DNA of 40,877 bases from CAZJHX01 sp964545715 (GTDB lineage Bacteria; Myxococcota_A; UBA9042; GCA-2863065). The notes under the pieces were generated by a model that searched no databases, was not told the DNA's origin, and saw only the letters and a list, made by a program, of their open reading frames with translations. Below, one piece after another: positions 1 to 8,660 of the stretch (its first letter is position 1; each line of letters begins with the position of its first letter). A program made the translations under genes and the position numbers. The DNA lies in the NCBI GenBank assembly GCA_964545715.1, contig CAZJHX010000096.1, positions 1 through 40,877 on the forward strand, written 5' to 3'.

Positions 1-2434
1 GTGGACTCGAGCTGATGTCGCACCCACGCGCGCGGGTGGCCTGCGAGCTCGACGTAGCTGCCCTTGCCGATGAGGTCGAGGTACGGCACGACCTCGGCGA
101 GGGCCGCTGCCGTGCGGTGGTTGGGGTTGTACATGTAGGTGGGGCGCTGCAGCGGGTCGTATTGGCGCGTCCACTTGAACAGGTTTTGCATCTCCGCGAG
201 CTCGTCGGCTCGCCAGAACCGCAGCTCCTCGGGGTACGCCCACCAGGCCAGGTTGGGGAAGGCGCCGCGGACGGCGATGGCTCCCTGAACCTGGTCCTCG
301 GTGCTGATCGGGGGCGGATCGGCGTCGTTGACATGGTAGGTCCCGATTCCGACCAGCGCCGGCAGGCGGTGCGCACCGGCGTCGGCCAGGTGCGACGCTT
401 TGTCCATGCCGTACGTCTGCGCGGCGTTGAAGCCGGCGAAAGCGGCCTCCGGGAAGCCGTACTCGACGGAGTACATGCCGAACGGGAACTCGGTCAGGCC
501 CGGCGCGGCGGCGCGCGGATAGATGGCTTTGGGCTCCAGCGTCCGGATCCCCACGTGCTCGAAGCGGGCGACTGAGTAGCTGGCGAAGATCCCCGCGACG
601 CCGGGCTGGAGGTGCGTGTCGTCCAGCGCGTCTACCATCAGGACGCCGTCCACAAAGATCCGGTGCGACGGACCGACCGCCACCACACGATAGTCGTGCC
701 AGCCGGTATCGATGGGCAGCAGTCCGGCCGCGACCTCGGTCTTGCCGGCAAACAGCGCGACCCCCTGCTCGGTGATGTGCACGTGATAGCCCGGGGAGTG
801 CCCGTTGCTGGTGTCCGACGGCAGGCGGTAGGAGACGCCGAACGGTCGGTCCAGCGACATATAGGCCGGGATGCCCCGGGCACGGAAAGTGAGCTCGAGC
901 GCGCCCGCCTCGAAACCGCTGAGGTTGGCGTACTGCTGCGGCACGGAGCCGTCCAGGAAGTAATGCGTGTAGAGCCGCCCGCTCGCGATTTGGACATGCG
1001 GCGAGGTCGCATCGCCCGCCTCCGTCCAGAGAAAATCGCCGACGGGCGGTGCACCGACGACCGGGTCATCGGGCCGCTCGAAGTCGTCATAGACGTCCAG
1101 GCCGGCTGCCGGGTCGGTCTTTCCGTCCGCGAGGACCGAGACGCCGAAGTTATCGAAGTTGGCAATGGAGTAGAACGTCTCGACACCGGCGTATCCGGCG
1201 TTGGGGTAGATGCCGTCCTGAACGCTCAGCACGAGCGCGCCGTCCTTGAAGATGCAGTGCTGGTCGCCGTTTACGACCACGCGGAAGTCGTGCCAGGCGT
1301 TGTCGTCCTCGGCAGCGACCTCCGCGCGCAGGAGGTGCCCGGCGTACAGCCGGATGGCCTTTGCGCCAATCGCCAGGTGATACCCCCCCGACAGCTTGTA
1401 GCCGGGCTGCCCGGGCTTTCGATAGCTGAGGCTGACGCGGCCGTTGTAGTTGGCGAGGGTCTTGACGCGTGCATCGATGACGCCGTCGGCGAACAGGACC
1501 TCGCCAAGCGTGACCCACTGGTTCGGCGCCGAGGGTCCGCCGGCGAAGTAATGCACTCGGAGCGTCTCTTGCTGGATGGACGCGTAGGAGGTGTCCGGCG
1601 CGTTGACCTCGGCCCACGGGAAGCCGCCGACTTCGGTTTTGCCCAGGTTCAGGGAGTTGGGGCGCGCGAAGCTGTCGAATGCGTCGTAAGCCGGCGGTCC
1701 ATCCCCCGGCACCGCCACGCCCCCGCATGTGCCGCCCGCGCAGGTGTCGTCGGTCGTGCAGGGATCGCCGTCGCTGCATGGGGCGGCGTTGTTGGCGAAG
1801 ACGCACTCCCCGTCGCCGGTGCAGGCGTCGTCGGTGCAGGGGTTGGCGTCGTCGCAGGCGTAGGTCGTCCCGGCGCAGGCGCCGTCGGAGCAGAGGTCGG
1901 TGTGTGAGCAGGCTTCGCCGTCATCGCAGGCGGCGCTGTTGTTGACCACCGCGCACTCCCCGTCGCCGGTGCAGGCGTCGTCGGTGCAGGGGTTGGCGTC
2001 GTCGCANNNNNNNNNNNNNNNNNNNNNNNNNNNNNNNNNNNNNNNNNNNNNNNNNNNNNNNNNNNNNNNNNNNNNNNNNNNNNNNNNNNNNNNNNNNNNN
2101 NNNNNNAGCAGAGGTCGGTGTGTGAGCAGGCTTCGCCGTCATCGCAGGCGGCGCTGTTGTTCACGAAGCTGCAGTCACCGTCGCCCTTGCAGGCGTCGTC
2201 GGTGCAGACGTTCTGGTCGTCGCATTGGTACGGCGTGCCGGCACAGCCGCCCGCCAGGCACTGGTCCAGGTGTGTACAGGGATCACCGTCGTCGCATTGG
2301 GCACCATCGGCGCACTGCTGGACGTCCGGCGGGGTCGGCGCGACCGGGTTCGTTGGCTTCTGCGCGCACCCCGCGAGGCACATTAGCAGTCCAGCCAGCG
2401 CAAGGCGCGTCATCCACGACTGTGGTGGTTTCAC
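1..2434 (-). CDS. Partial lipoprotein: CTDC-type repeats, two LamG-like domains, TIM-barrel-like region
   Basis: The protein starts at a GTG at 2434; an in-frame ATG at 2413 gives an equally good lipoprotein signal (MTRLALAGLLMCLAGC), so the start is uncertain. After the lipobox come Cys-rich CDDGxPCT repeats, interrupted by a run of 100 N (2007-2106). Past the gap the coding frame is shifted, but the repeats resume with TGC at 2006. Two related beta-sandwich domains of the LamG or DUF1080 kind follow (motifs WHDFRVVVNG and WHDYRVVAVG, each ending in a FDNFG or FEHVG strand). Last is a TIM-barrel-like stretch (FGMYSVEYGFPE, WWAYPEELRFW, RPTYMYNPNH) that may be a glycosidase-type domain. The gene runs off the left edge, so its C-terminus is missing. 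Likely an outer-membrane or surface protein acting on carbohydrate; substrate unknown. Confidence 0.8.
1750..2190 (-). repeat. Near-identical 150-bp coding tandem repeats around the gap
   Basis: The stretches 1897-1985 and 2107-2195 are almost base-for-base copies, and the sequence before the gap at 1981-2006 repeats that at about 1831-1856. The unit is 150 bp (50 residues) and encodes alternating CDDANPCTDDAC and CDDGEACSHTDLC Cys-rich half-units. This near-identity at DNA level explains why short-read assembly failed here. Confidence 0.75.
2007..2106. other. Assembly gap (100 N) inside a coding repeat
   Basis: Exactly 100 N, the usual placeholder for a gap of unknown size. The coding frame before and after it agrees only if the true missing length is 2 modulo 3, so 100 is not the real size. 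By comparison with the intact neighbouring repeat copy, the shortest missing piece completing the unit is 32 bases, plus any number of whole 150-base units. Confidence 0.97.
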
Positions 2435-2518
2435 GCCTCAACCACTAGATGTCCTCGGCGGAAATGGCAACCCATTGGCGGGCCCTGCCGGTGGGACTGA
2501 CCCGCTTGATTGGCTACG

Positions 2519-3298
2519 TTAGCGGGAGCCGCACACCTCGACCCAGACGATGATCTCGGCCGTCCGATAGCGGGCGTCGTTGTCGGTTGTCGCCTGGGCG
2601 CCCAGCTCGGACTCGGCCCACAGCGGGCCGCTCGCTGTGGCCGGCAGGTCGGCGCCGTCAGTGCCGAAAGAGTCCTCGTTGCGGGTCAGCAGCGCTTGCA
2701 GCTCGGTGCGCACGGCGTCCGCGCGGTCGCGGCTGAGGTCGAGGTTGCGAAAGAAGGCCTCCTGATCGCCCTGGGCATCCTGATACCGACCAGCGGCGTG
2801 ACCGTGCACCTCCAGGCGGAAGTCGACCGCGCCCGCGTCAAAGAGGGGCTGCATGCGCTCCGAGACCAGCGCGCGCAGTGTGTCGGCGATAGCGTCGTAG
2901 TCGTCGGGGCCCAGCTCGCTGCTGCCGGTCTCGAAGCCCACGGTCGACACAAAGAACGGCAGCCACGCGCCTGCGCCGGAATCGAGCTCGACGTCTTGAA
3001 TCGGTCTTGGGCCCTGGCGCTCACCCTCCGCCTCGCCAAAGCAGACCGCCGCCGTGCCCGCGCCGCCCATCCCCGTGCCTACGGTGTCCGTGCCGATGGT
3101 GCTCAGCTCCGCCGTGTCGGGCAGGCTGTACTCAAACGTGACGCCGCTGACAAAGCTGATGAAGCCGGTCGACGCGCCCACGCCACCCACCTGCACGCCG
3201 GCCTGGCCCATGGAGACCAGCTCTGCGCCCGTAAAGCGGTCGCGGGCGTAGTAGAGCAGCTCGTTGCGCACAACCGGGTCGCCCTCGTTGCGGGCGCG
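2519..3298 (-). CDS. OmpA-like C-terminal domain protein, 5' end missing
   Basis: The C-terminal half has the OmpA/MotB peptidoglycan-binding pattern: a FETGSSEL strand, a helix, LEVHGHAAG (the usual D is replaced by A), then NLDLSRDRADAVRTEL matching the family's NxxLSxxRAxxV. Known members anchor the outer membrane or a motor to peptidoglycan. N-terminal to it is a Gly/Thr-rich region of unknown function. The frame is open upstream to 3955, but residues upstream of about 3298 look like antisense of a plus-strand WD40 fragment, and no signal peptide is present. The only in-frame starts within the plausible part are GTG at 3271 and ATG at 3211, neither with a clear Shine-Dalgarno. I read the gene as truncated at a junction near 3300-3322. 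Confidence 0.6.
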   Translation of the reverse strand, partial: RARNEGDPVVRNELLYYARDRFTGAELVSMGQAGVQVGGVGASTGFISFVSGVTFEYSLPDTAELSTIGTDTVGTGMGGAGTAAVCFGEAEGERQGPRPIQDVELDSGAGAWLPFFVSTVGFETGSSELGPDDYDAIADTLRALVSERMQPLFDAGAVDFRLEVHGHAAGRYQDAQGDQEAFFRNLDLSRDRADAVRTELQALLTRNEDSFGTDGADLPATASGPLWAESELGAQATTDNDARYRTAEIIVWVEVCGSR

Positions 3299-3304
3299 CC
3301 GGTG

Positions 3305-3634
3305 TCGGAGATCACGAGAGTCATCGAGGGTCCCATGAACACCATCATCACGGGCACCGCATCCGGGTTCGTCGGGTTGTGGAGTCTGGACAGCGGTGAT
3401 CTGCTGGACTCGGCGCGGCTGCATGGGCCGATTCGGCGCTTGAGCCTGACAAACGGCCGGCTGCAGGCGTCCAGCGAGCTGGGTCAGCGACTGGAGCGCG
3501 ATTACAGCGCCTTCTATCGACCGTATTGTGAGCTGATTCGGGATGTTTGGGGCGCGCCGCCTGTGGTCATGAACCAGGGGCGCCCTGTGCGTCGCAACCC
3601 TCCCAACACGCATCCGTGTCAGGAGAGTCGCTGA
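3305..3634 (+). pseudogene. C-terminal fragment of a WD40-repeat protein
   Basis: The frame reads VIEGPMNTIITGTASGFVGL, then a WD-type strand, LHGPIRRLSLTNGRLQASSELG, and a tail with YCELIRDVWGAPPVVMNQGR. From memory this matches the end of bacterial WD40 propellers common in myxobacteria (a GxxSGxVGLW blade, then a conserved tail with YC-LLREVW--PVVW). Everything N-terminal is absent: upstream in this frame is antisense to the OmpA-like gene. An internal ATG at 3334 could start a 100-residue peptide but there is no ribosome binding site. It is best read as the remnant of a gene cut at a rearrangement or a misassembly. Confidence 0.55.
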
Positions 3635-3691
3635 TGACAAGGGCGGGGATTCAGGGGAGCGCAATCGGGCGCTCGCAGACGGCGCCGTAGG

Positions 3692-3705
3692 ACCGACATG
3701 TCGGT
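3692..3705. promoter_or_regulatory. Perfect 14-bp palindrome, possible operator
   Basis: ACCGACATGTCGGT is perfectly palindromic. A second similar half-site (ATGTCGGTGTTGG) follows at 3716-3728, repeating the ATGTCGGTTGTTG that starts inside the palindrome. It lies in the 98-bp space between the WD40 fragment and the 3' end of the minus-strand lipoprotein gene, so what it would control is unclear; a dimeric regulator site is only a possibility. Confidence 0.3.
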
Positions 3706-3732
3706 TGTTGACGATATGTCGGTGTTGGCCCG

Positions 3733-5064
3733 TCAGGGCGCCCAGGTCACCTGGATCTTGCGATAGCGCATGCCGTCCCTGGCATAGGCCAGGTGCAGAT
3801 GCCCGGCGGGATCCGCGGTCAGGTCGCACGACGAGCCCGAGCCGATCTCGATCGCCTGCCCGACGGTGCCGGCGGCGTCCACGTGCGCCAACAGCACCAG
3901 CCCGCCCTTTCGTGTCCAGCAGACAAATGCCCCGCCTGCGGCAGCGGGCGCCCACTGTGGGCCGAAGCGCTCGCCCCCGTTACCGTGGCCGGCGGGCTTG
4001 GGCTCGAGCACGGGCAGCGCGCCGGGATCGAAGACCAGGGCCGCACCATCCCAGATGTTGAAGACCACGCCGGGGCCGTATGCGATGGCCATGTACGCCA
4101 CGAGCGGATCGACACCGTCCAAGCCCAGGCCCGGGTGGCGCATGTCCTCGCCCATCTCCGGGTAGGCCGCGTGGGAGGCCCACTGGACGTTGGCCGCCAT
4201 GATCGAGTTGACGTACTTGCTCGACTCTTTGCTGTAGCCGCTCATCACCGCGTGCCACACCCCGGCCTGGCCGGGTTGGGCCCTGATCGCGAATCGCAGC
4301 TTCTCACCGCTTTTACCCAGCGGCAGCTTGCCTGTCTCGGTGGGGCCGCCACCGGCGTCGAAGCGGTCCCAGCGGCCCTCCTTGGCCATCACGACGGCCG
4401 CCCCCGGGTCGAACGGATCGAGCGCCAGGTTGCCGTTTTTGGTCCCCTTGTTGGCCAGGCCGAGCAGTGTGGGCTGTGGCGCGGTTGCGATGTCCGCGAT
4501 CGTCCACACCGCCTGGCCCTGCATCGTGCCGCTCTCTTTGATGCCGAGCCAAGCGGACACCCAGCCCCGGTCCTGGGCGTCGATCTCCAAGTGCGGCAGA
4601 TAGACCCGGCCGGCGTCGGTTTGCGGGGACTTCTTGGCGAACAGCCCCTCGCTCCACGCGCCCGCGAGGCGGTGGTAGATCCACACCTCCGGATTGCCTC
4701 GATCGGCCACGATGTGCGGCTGTCCCTGGGAGTCCAGCGCGATGCTCGGCCGGCTGACGCCCTTTGTGGGTCCGGCGACCTCCTCGGCTCCGACCACGAG
4801 CACGCGGGTCAGCGGCCGGGTGACCTCCGGGGGGCCCGGATCGTCCGCGACCGGGGCGGCGTCCGGCGGATCGGGCTGGTGCAGCTCCGGCCGGCTGGTG
4901 TCGGGCACGTCGGGGCGTGGGTCCTGCACCACGTCCGAGGGCGGTACGAATCCGACGTCGCTGCCACGATCGGGTGTTGGTGGCGTCGTCCGGTCCGCGG
5001 GCATGCATGCCGCGATCAGCGTCGTCGCCACAACCCCCGTCAGCCGGCTTATGAACTGTCTCAA
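3733..5064 (-). CDS. Lipoprotein with propeller-like repeats
   Basis: 443 residues. The start is a TTG at 5064 preceded by AGGAGGTG at suitable spacing, which decides the start. The signal peptide ends in the lipobox LIAAC (Cys20), followed by a long Pro/Asp-rich linker of the kind that lifts surface lipoproteins off the membrane. The rest has regularly spaced blade-like segments (SIALDSQGQPHIVADRGNPE, LEIDAQDRGWVSAWLG, LTADPAGHLHLAYARDG), resembling BNR/sialidase-like propellers without a clear Asp-box set. No catalytic residues are recognisable. It is divergently transcribed from the gene at 5191. Probably a binding or recognition lipoprotein; function unknown. Confidence 0.8.
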   Translation of the reverse strand: MRQFISRLTGVVATTLIAACMPADRTTPPTPDRGSDVGFVPPSDVVQDPRPDVPDTSRPELHQPDPPDAAPVADDPGPPEVTRPLTRVLVVGAEEVAGPTKGVSRPSIALDSQGQPHIVADRGNPEVWIYHRLAGAWSEGLFAKKSPQTDAGRVYLPHLEIDAQDRGWVSAWLGIKESGTMQGQAVWTIADIATAPQPTLLGLANKGTKNGNLALDPFDPGAAVVMAKEGRWDRFDAGGGPTETGKLPLGKSGEKLRFAIRAQPGQAGVWHAVMSGYSKESSKYVNSIMAANVQWASHAAYPEMGEDMRHPGLGLDGVDPLVAYMAIAYGPGVVFNIWDGAALVFDPGALPVLEPKPAGHGNGGERFGPQWAPAAAGGAFVCWTRKGGLVLLAHVDAAGTVGQAIEIGSGSSCDLTADPAGHLHLAYARDGMRYRKIQVTWAP

Positions 5065-5190
5065 GCGCCACCTCCTGACCGCGTGATCCTACCGCCAGAC
5101 GCGCTTGACCAGGGTCAGTCGGCGGTGCGTGAGTCACCCAGCACCATGGGTGGGCTGGGATACAGTGGACGGGCAGACTGGGAGCAGACC

Positions 5191-6588
5191 ATGACCGAAG
5201 TCGTCAAGGCCCCGGAGAACGCGACGCAAGGCACAGGCCCGACCACGACGCCGGTGGCGGCCCCGCAGCCCTCCGCCCGCGTACAGCTGCGTGGCAAGTC
5301 CTACGTGCAGCAGAAGCAGGCCCTCAGCCCACAGTCCACGGCCGGCGGGGCGCAACACGGCAAGGCCGAGGTCAAGCAGGTCGTGGTCGAGATGCTGGGG
5401 CTGGCCTGGATGAGCCAGTCGCAGGGCAAGTCGCCCATTCAGCTCACGCCCGGCCTTACGACTGTGCTGCTGGCCGCCACAACGCTGTCGGCGGCCGACC
5501 TGCAACTGCTGTGGCGTGCGCCGCCCAAGACGCCGAAGGCGGCGATCAACGCGCTGGACCACTCTCTGCGCGGCCCGGTGGACGCCGCGACGATGGCTCG
5601 GTTGAACAAGTGGAAGATGTCGCTGGTGCTCGGTGGGACCGTACAGGCGCCGGCGTCGGCGACCCCTGCGACCGGCGCGGCGGCGGTGTCGGGGATCGAC
5701 GGCAAGGAGGAGGTGATCAAGGCGCTGGTGGCGGCGCTGCACGGCAAGAAGCCGGAGGAGAAATCCGCGGGTACCGAAGCGGCCAAGGCCACGCTGAAGG
5801 CGCTGCTGGAGACCGCGACCGGCAAGAAGATCAAGGCCACGGTGCTTGCCGCGCTGATCAGCAAGAAGGGCAGGCCCTTCACGGCCATTGTGGGTACCGC
5901 GGCGCTCGGCGCGCTCATCGCGACCAACAGCAGCCTGCCGGCCTTGTCCGGGATCCCGATCGGCGACAATCTGTCCGTCAGCTTTGAGCTTCAGGGACCG
6001 CTGCAACGCCCTACAGGCGTCTCCATCGGCTTCAAATTCACGCTGGGCGGCGGCGGCAAGGAGAAGAAGGAGAGCGACAAGCCGCAGCGGCTCGAGCTGC
6101 CCAAAGAGCTGCACGCGTACATCGGCAAGATCGACCGCAAGACGGTCTCCAAGTGGATCATCGACCGCGCGCACTGGGAGTGGGACATGGCGGGACCCGA
6201 TGATGAGCAGGAGAAGCTGGCGTTTTACCAGCGGTGCAAGAAGAACCCCGACAGCCTGCCGGACGCTCAGGCCATCGCCGAGGGCCTGTGCCGCAAGCTG
6301 TTCGAGCGGGCGACCGAGAACAAGATCAAGGCGCTGCAAGGCAAGGGCGCGGACCCGACGCTGCTCTTTGACCTGAAGCATGGTGGCGACAAGTTCTGGG
6401 CGCGCTTCTCCGCCGTGCAGGGCCTCAAGCCGCGCCTGGCCTGGATGCTGGGCCTGGTCGCACCCAACGTGCCGTATCAGGCCTATGGCATCGAGACAGT
6501 CCGGTTCGGCTGTGGGGCTCACACGCCGATCAGCGTCCCGTTGAAGCTGAAGAAGCCCGACGAGAAGGCGACCGCCACGTCCGGGTAG
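5191..6588 (+). CDS. Unknown protein with N-terminal LRGKSY motif
   Basis: 465 residues starting at the ATG at 5191 (weak GGGAG upstream). There is no signal peptide. After a Pro/Thr-rich first 30 residues comes VQLRGKSYVQQKQALSP (31-47); the same motif sits at the same position in the unrelated protein at 14980-16020. The middle is Ala/Lys-rich, with helices around ATVLAALISKKGRPFTAIVG; a Gly-rich strand (GFKFTLGGGGKEKKE) follows; the C-terminal third has RAHWEWDMAGPDDEQEKLAF. I do not recognise a domain. From memory, LRGxSYxEQxxLLSP-like motifs occur in proteins linked to contractile injection systems, which would make this a possible cargo; no such apparatus is visible here. Confidence 0.75.
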   Translation: MTEVVKAPENATQGTGPTTTPVAAPQPSARVQLRGKSYVQQKQALSPQSTAGGAQHGKAEVKQVVVEMLGLAWMSQSQGKSPIQLTPGLTTVLLAATTLSAADLQLLWRAPPKTPKAAINALDHSLRGPVDAATMARLNKWKMSLVLGGTVQAPASATPATGAAAVSGIDGKEEVIKALVAALHGKKPEEKSAGTEAAKATLKALLETATGKKIKATVLAALISKKGRPFTAIVGTAALGALIATNSSLPALSGIPIGDNLSVSFELQGPLQRPTGVSIGFKFTLGGGGKEKKESDKPQRLELPKELHAYIGKIDRKTVSKWIIDRAHWEWDMAGPDDEQEKLAFYQRCKKNPDSLPDAQAIAEGLCRKLFERATENKIKALQGKGADPTLLFDLKHGGDKFWARFSAVQGLKPRLAWMLGLVAPNVPYQAYGIETVRFGCGAHTPISVPLKLKKPDEKATATSG

Positions 6589-6609
6589 CTCGCCTACGGG
6601 CCGCTGGCG

Positions 6610-7008
6610 CTAGACCGCGCGCACCCAGACGCTGCGGCCCTTCTTCTGGAATTCGACTTTGCCCAGGCGCTCCAGCACCGGCGTCACATAGCTGGCGAAG
6701 CGACCACGATAGCCTTTGCGTAGTCCGTACCAGCCGCCCACCGGATTGCTCTCGGACCGGCCCCAATGCTCGACCGTATCCGGCTTGGTCTCCACCTTTT
6801 CATCTTTGTTGCCCAGCTCCATCCAGTCGCCGTGGGCCACGAGCATCGCGTGCAGGTCATCCAGCGCGCGGATTTGGTAGTGCAGCCACGTCGAGCCGAC
6901 CTGACAGTGCAGCACTGCCTTGTCCTCGTCGCGGTGCATCTCGAACTGCGCCTTGCCCAGCGGTGTGTTCAAAACCCAGGGGTCGCCTGGGACGCCGTTT
7001 CCACCCAT
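6610..7008 (-). CDS. Small conserved protein, possibly DUF6855-like
   Basis: 132 residues. Two adjacent ATGs (7011, 7008) follow GGAGG; the second has the better spacing. The sequence begins GGNGVPGDPWVLNTPLGKAQ and contains HYQIRALDDLHAMLVAHGDW, NPVGGWYGLRKGYRGRFASY and a basic C-terminus. This resembles, from memory, a small bacterial family with the pattern DDLHAML-HGDWM-LG and NPVGGWYGLKKGLRGRF. It is cytosolic with no known function. It converges with the LRGKSY-motif gene (21 bp between stops), so it is not in an operon with it. Confidence 0.75.
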   Translation of the reverse strand: MGGNGVPGDPWVLNTPLGKAQFEMHRDEDKAVLHCQVGSTWLHYQIRALDDLHAMLVAHGDWMELGNKDEKVETKPDTVEHWGRSESNPVGGWYGLRKGYRGRFASYVTPVLERLGKVEFQKKGRSVWVRAV

Positions 7009-7190
7009 CATTACCTCCAAGCAGCGGCTGGTCTGGTGCCGGGCGTAGCCTATCAAATCTCGCGGTGCGGTACGTTCACTAGCCAGGAGGCGTCATCGCG
7101 CCGTGGGCGTCGGCGGGTTTATTGAGCCAGGTCCGCACAGTAGCGCATGGCGGGGTCTCAGCGCGCGCGACGCCCTACACTGGGGGGGCG

Positions 7191-8648
7191 ATGCGCTGGC
7201 TAACACCACTGTTCTTGTCTCTGTTCTTCGTCGGCGGCTGCGGGCCGGATCGGGATCGCGTCCGGTCGGCCGTGGAGGAGGAGCCGCTGTTTGACCCGGT
7301 GGCGCTGGAGATCGATGGGCTGGTCGGCTTCTATCCCCTCGAGGGCAACGCGCTGGACCTGAGCGAGCCGCCCAATCACGGCACGGTCTATGGCGCGACG
7401 GCGACTGCGGATCGGTTTGGGCGGTCCGACTGTGCCATGCGCTTTGCCGGGTCGGACGACCACATCGCGTTGGTGCAGCGTGCCATCGACACGTCGACAC
7501 ACTTCTTTACGGTGTCGCTGTGGTTCAAGACCGACCACGAGGCGACGATGACGCTGTTTTTTGAGGGGGAGGCAAACGGGCCCGGGATCTTTCTGCGCAT
7601 CAACGCCAACGGCGGCAAGGTGCTGGCGCACGCGCGCGACGCGTTCACGATCAAGAGCGAGGGGCAGTACAACGACGGCCAGTGGCACCACGTTGCGCTG
7701 ACCGCGTCGGAGAACAACGTGAACCTGTGGCTGGACTCCAAGATCGCCGGCGAGTCCGAGTGGTCGGAGGACTTTCGCCTGACGCAGACCCCACAGCCCA
7801 CGATCTTCGGGCGCTCGGGCGAGCATGGGGGGGACGTCAAGTTCGACCACTATGTCGGCGACCTGGACGACGTTGCGATCTTCCATAGACCGCTGACCGG
7901 CGCCGAGCTGCGGGCGCTGTACAAGGACGGGCCCAACAAGCTGCCCCAGATCCACTTCACGGCCTCCCCGCTGGGCTTCGATGTGACCTTTGATGCCTCG
8001 GCCTCCACCGACGCCGACGGCGAGATCACAAGCTACGAGTGGACGTTTGGCGACGGAACGACGGGCGCCGGCTCGATCGCCGAGCACCGCTACCAGGAGC
8101 CCGGCATCTATCAGGTCTCGCTGGAGATCACCGACGACGAAGGCGCTACCACGCGCACCGAGCGGATCCTGGACATATACGATCCCAACGACCACTCGGA
8201 CGCCGGACCCTGGCCGGCGGAGTGGGCGGAGTTTGAGGTGCTGGTGCTGGACCTGGTCAACATCGAGCGCGGTAAGGGCGCCGTGTGCGGCGAGGAGGCC
8301 TACCCGGCCGCGCCGCCGGTGGAGATGAACGGCTTTCTGCGCCTGTCATCGCGGCTGCACAGCGTGGACATGGCGACCCGCAAGTTCTTCAGCCACACCG
8401 CCCCGGACGGCACGTCTCCGTTCGATCGCATGCTGGCGGCCGGCTTCGAGGGCCCAAGCCCCATGGGCGAGAACATCGCGGCCGGCCAGACAACCCCCAA
8501 AGCGGTGATGAACGCGTGGATGAACAGCCCCGGGCACTGCCGCAACATCATGTCGCCGGGGTATGGCGTGCTGGGCGTCGGCTATCACTATGACGCTGCG
8601 TCGCCGATGGGCCACTACTGGACCCAGAACTTTGGTGGAGGCCACTGA
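7191..8648 (+). CDS. Lipoprotein with LamG, PKD and CAP (SCP-like) domains
   Basis: 485 residues starting at the ATG at 7191 (G-rich tract just upstream); the lipobox is FVGGC (Cys17). Domains in order: a LamG/concanavalin-like sandwich from about 40 to 235 (VGFYPLEGNALDLSE, QWHHVALTASENNVNLWLDS, LDDVAIFHRPLTGAELRALY); a PKD domain (FDASASTDADGEITSYEWTF, HRYQEPGIYQVSLEI); and a CAP domain from about 345 to 482 with the family hallmarks HSVDMATRKFFSHTAPDG, GENIAAG, SPGHCRNIM and HYWTQNFG. The CAP His/Glu cleft residues appear present. Predicted on the cell surface. CAP proteins bind lipids or act as proteases or toxins elsewhere; the role here is unknown. Confidence 0.9.
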   Translation: MRWLTPLFLSLFFVGGCGPDRDRVRSAVEEEPLFDPVALEIDGLVGFYPLEGNALDLSEPPNHGTVYGATATADRFGRSDCAMRFAGSDDHIALVQRAIDTSTHFFTVSLWFKTDHEATMTLFFEGEANGPGIFLRINANGGKVLAHARDAFTIKSEGQYNDGQWHHVALTASENNVNLWLDSKIAGESEWSEDFRLTQTPQPTIFGRSGEHGGDVKFDHYVGDLDDVAIFHRPLTGAELRALYKDGPNKLPQIHFTASPLGFDVTFDASASTDADGEITSYEWTFGDGTTGAGSIAEHRYQEPGIYQVSLEITDDEGATTRTERILDIYDPNDHSDAGPWPAEWAEFEVLVLDLVNIERGKGAVCGEEAYPAAPPVEMNGFLRLSSRLHSVDMATRKFFSHTAPDGTSPFDRMLAAGFEGPSPMGENIAAGQTTPKAVMNAWMNSPGHCRNIMSPGYGVLGVGYHYDAASPMGHYWTQNFGGGH

Positions 8649-8660
8649 GTTCTCAGCGGA

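Noticed and set aside
612..1907. 431-residue plus-strand open frame
   Set aside because: Antisense of the LamG-like domains of the minus-strand lipoprotein; no signal or domain of its own.
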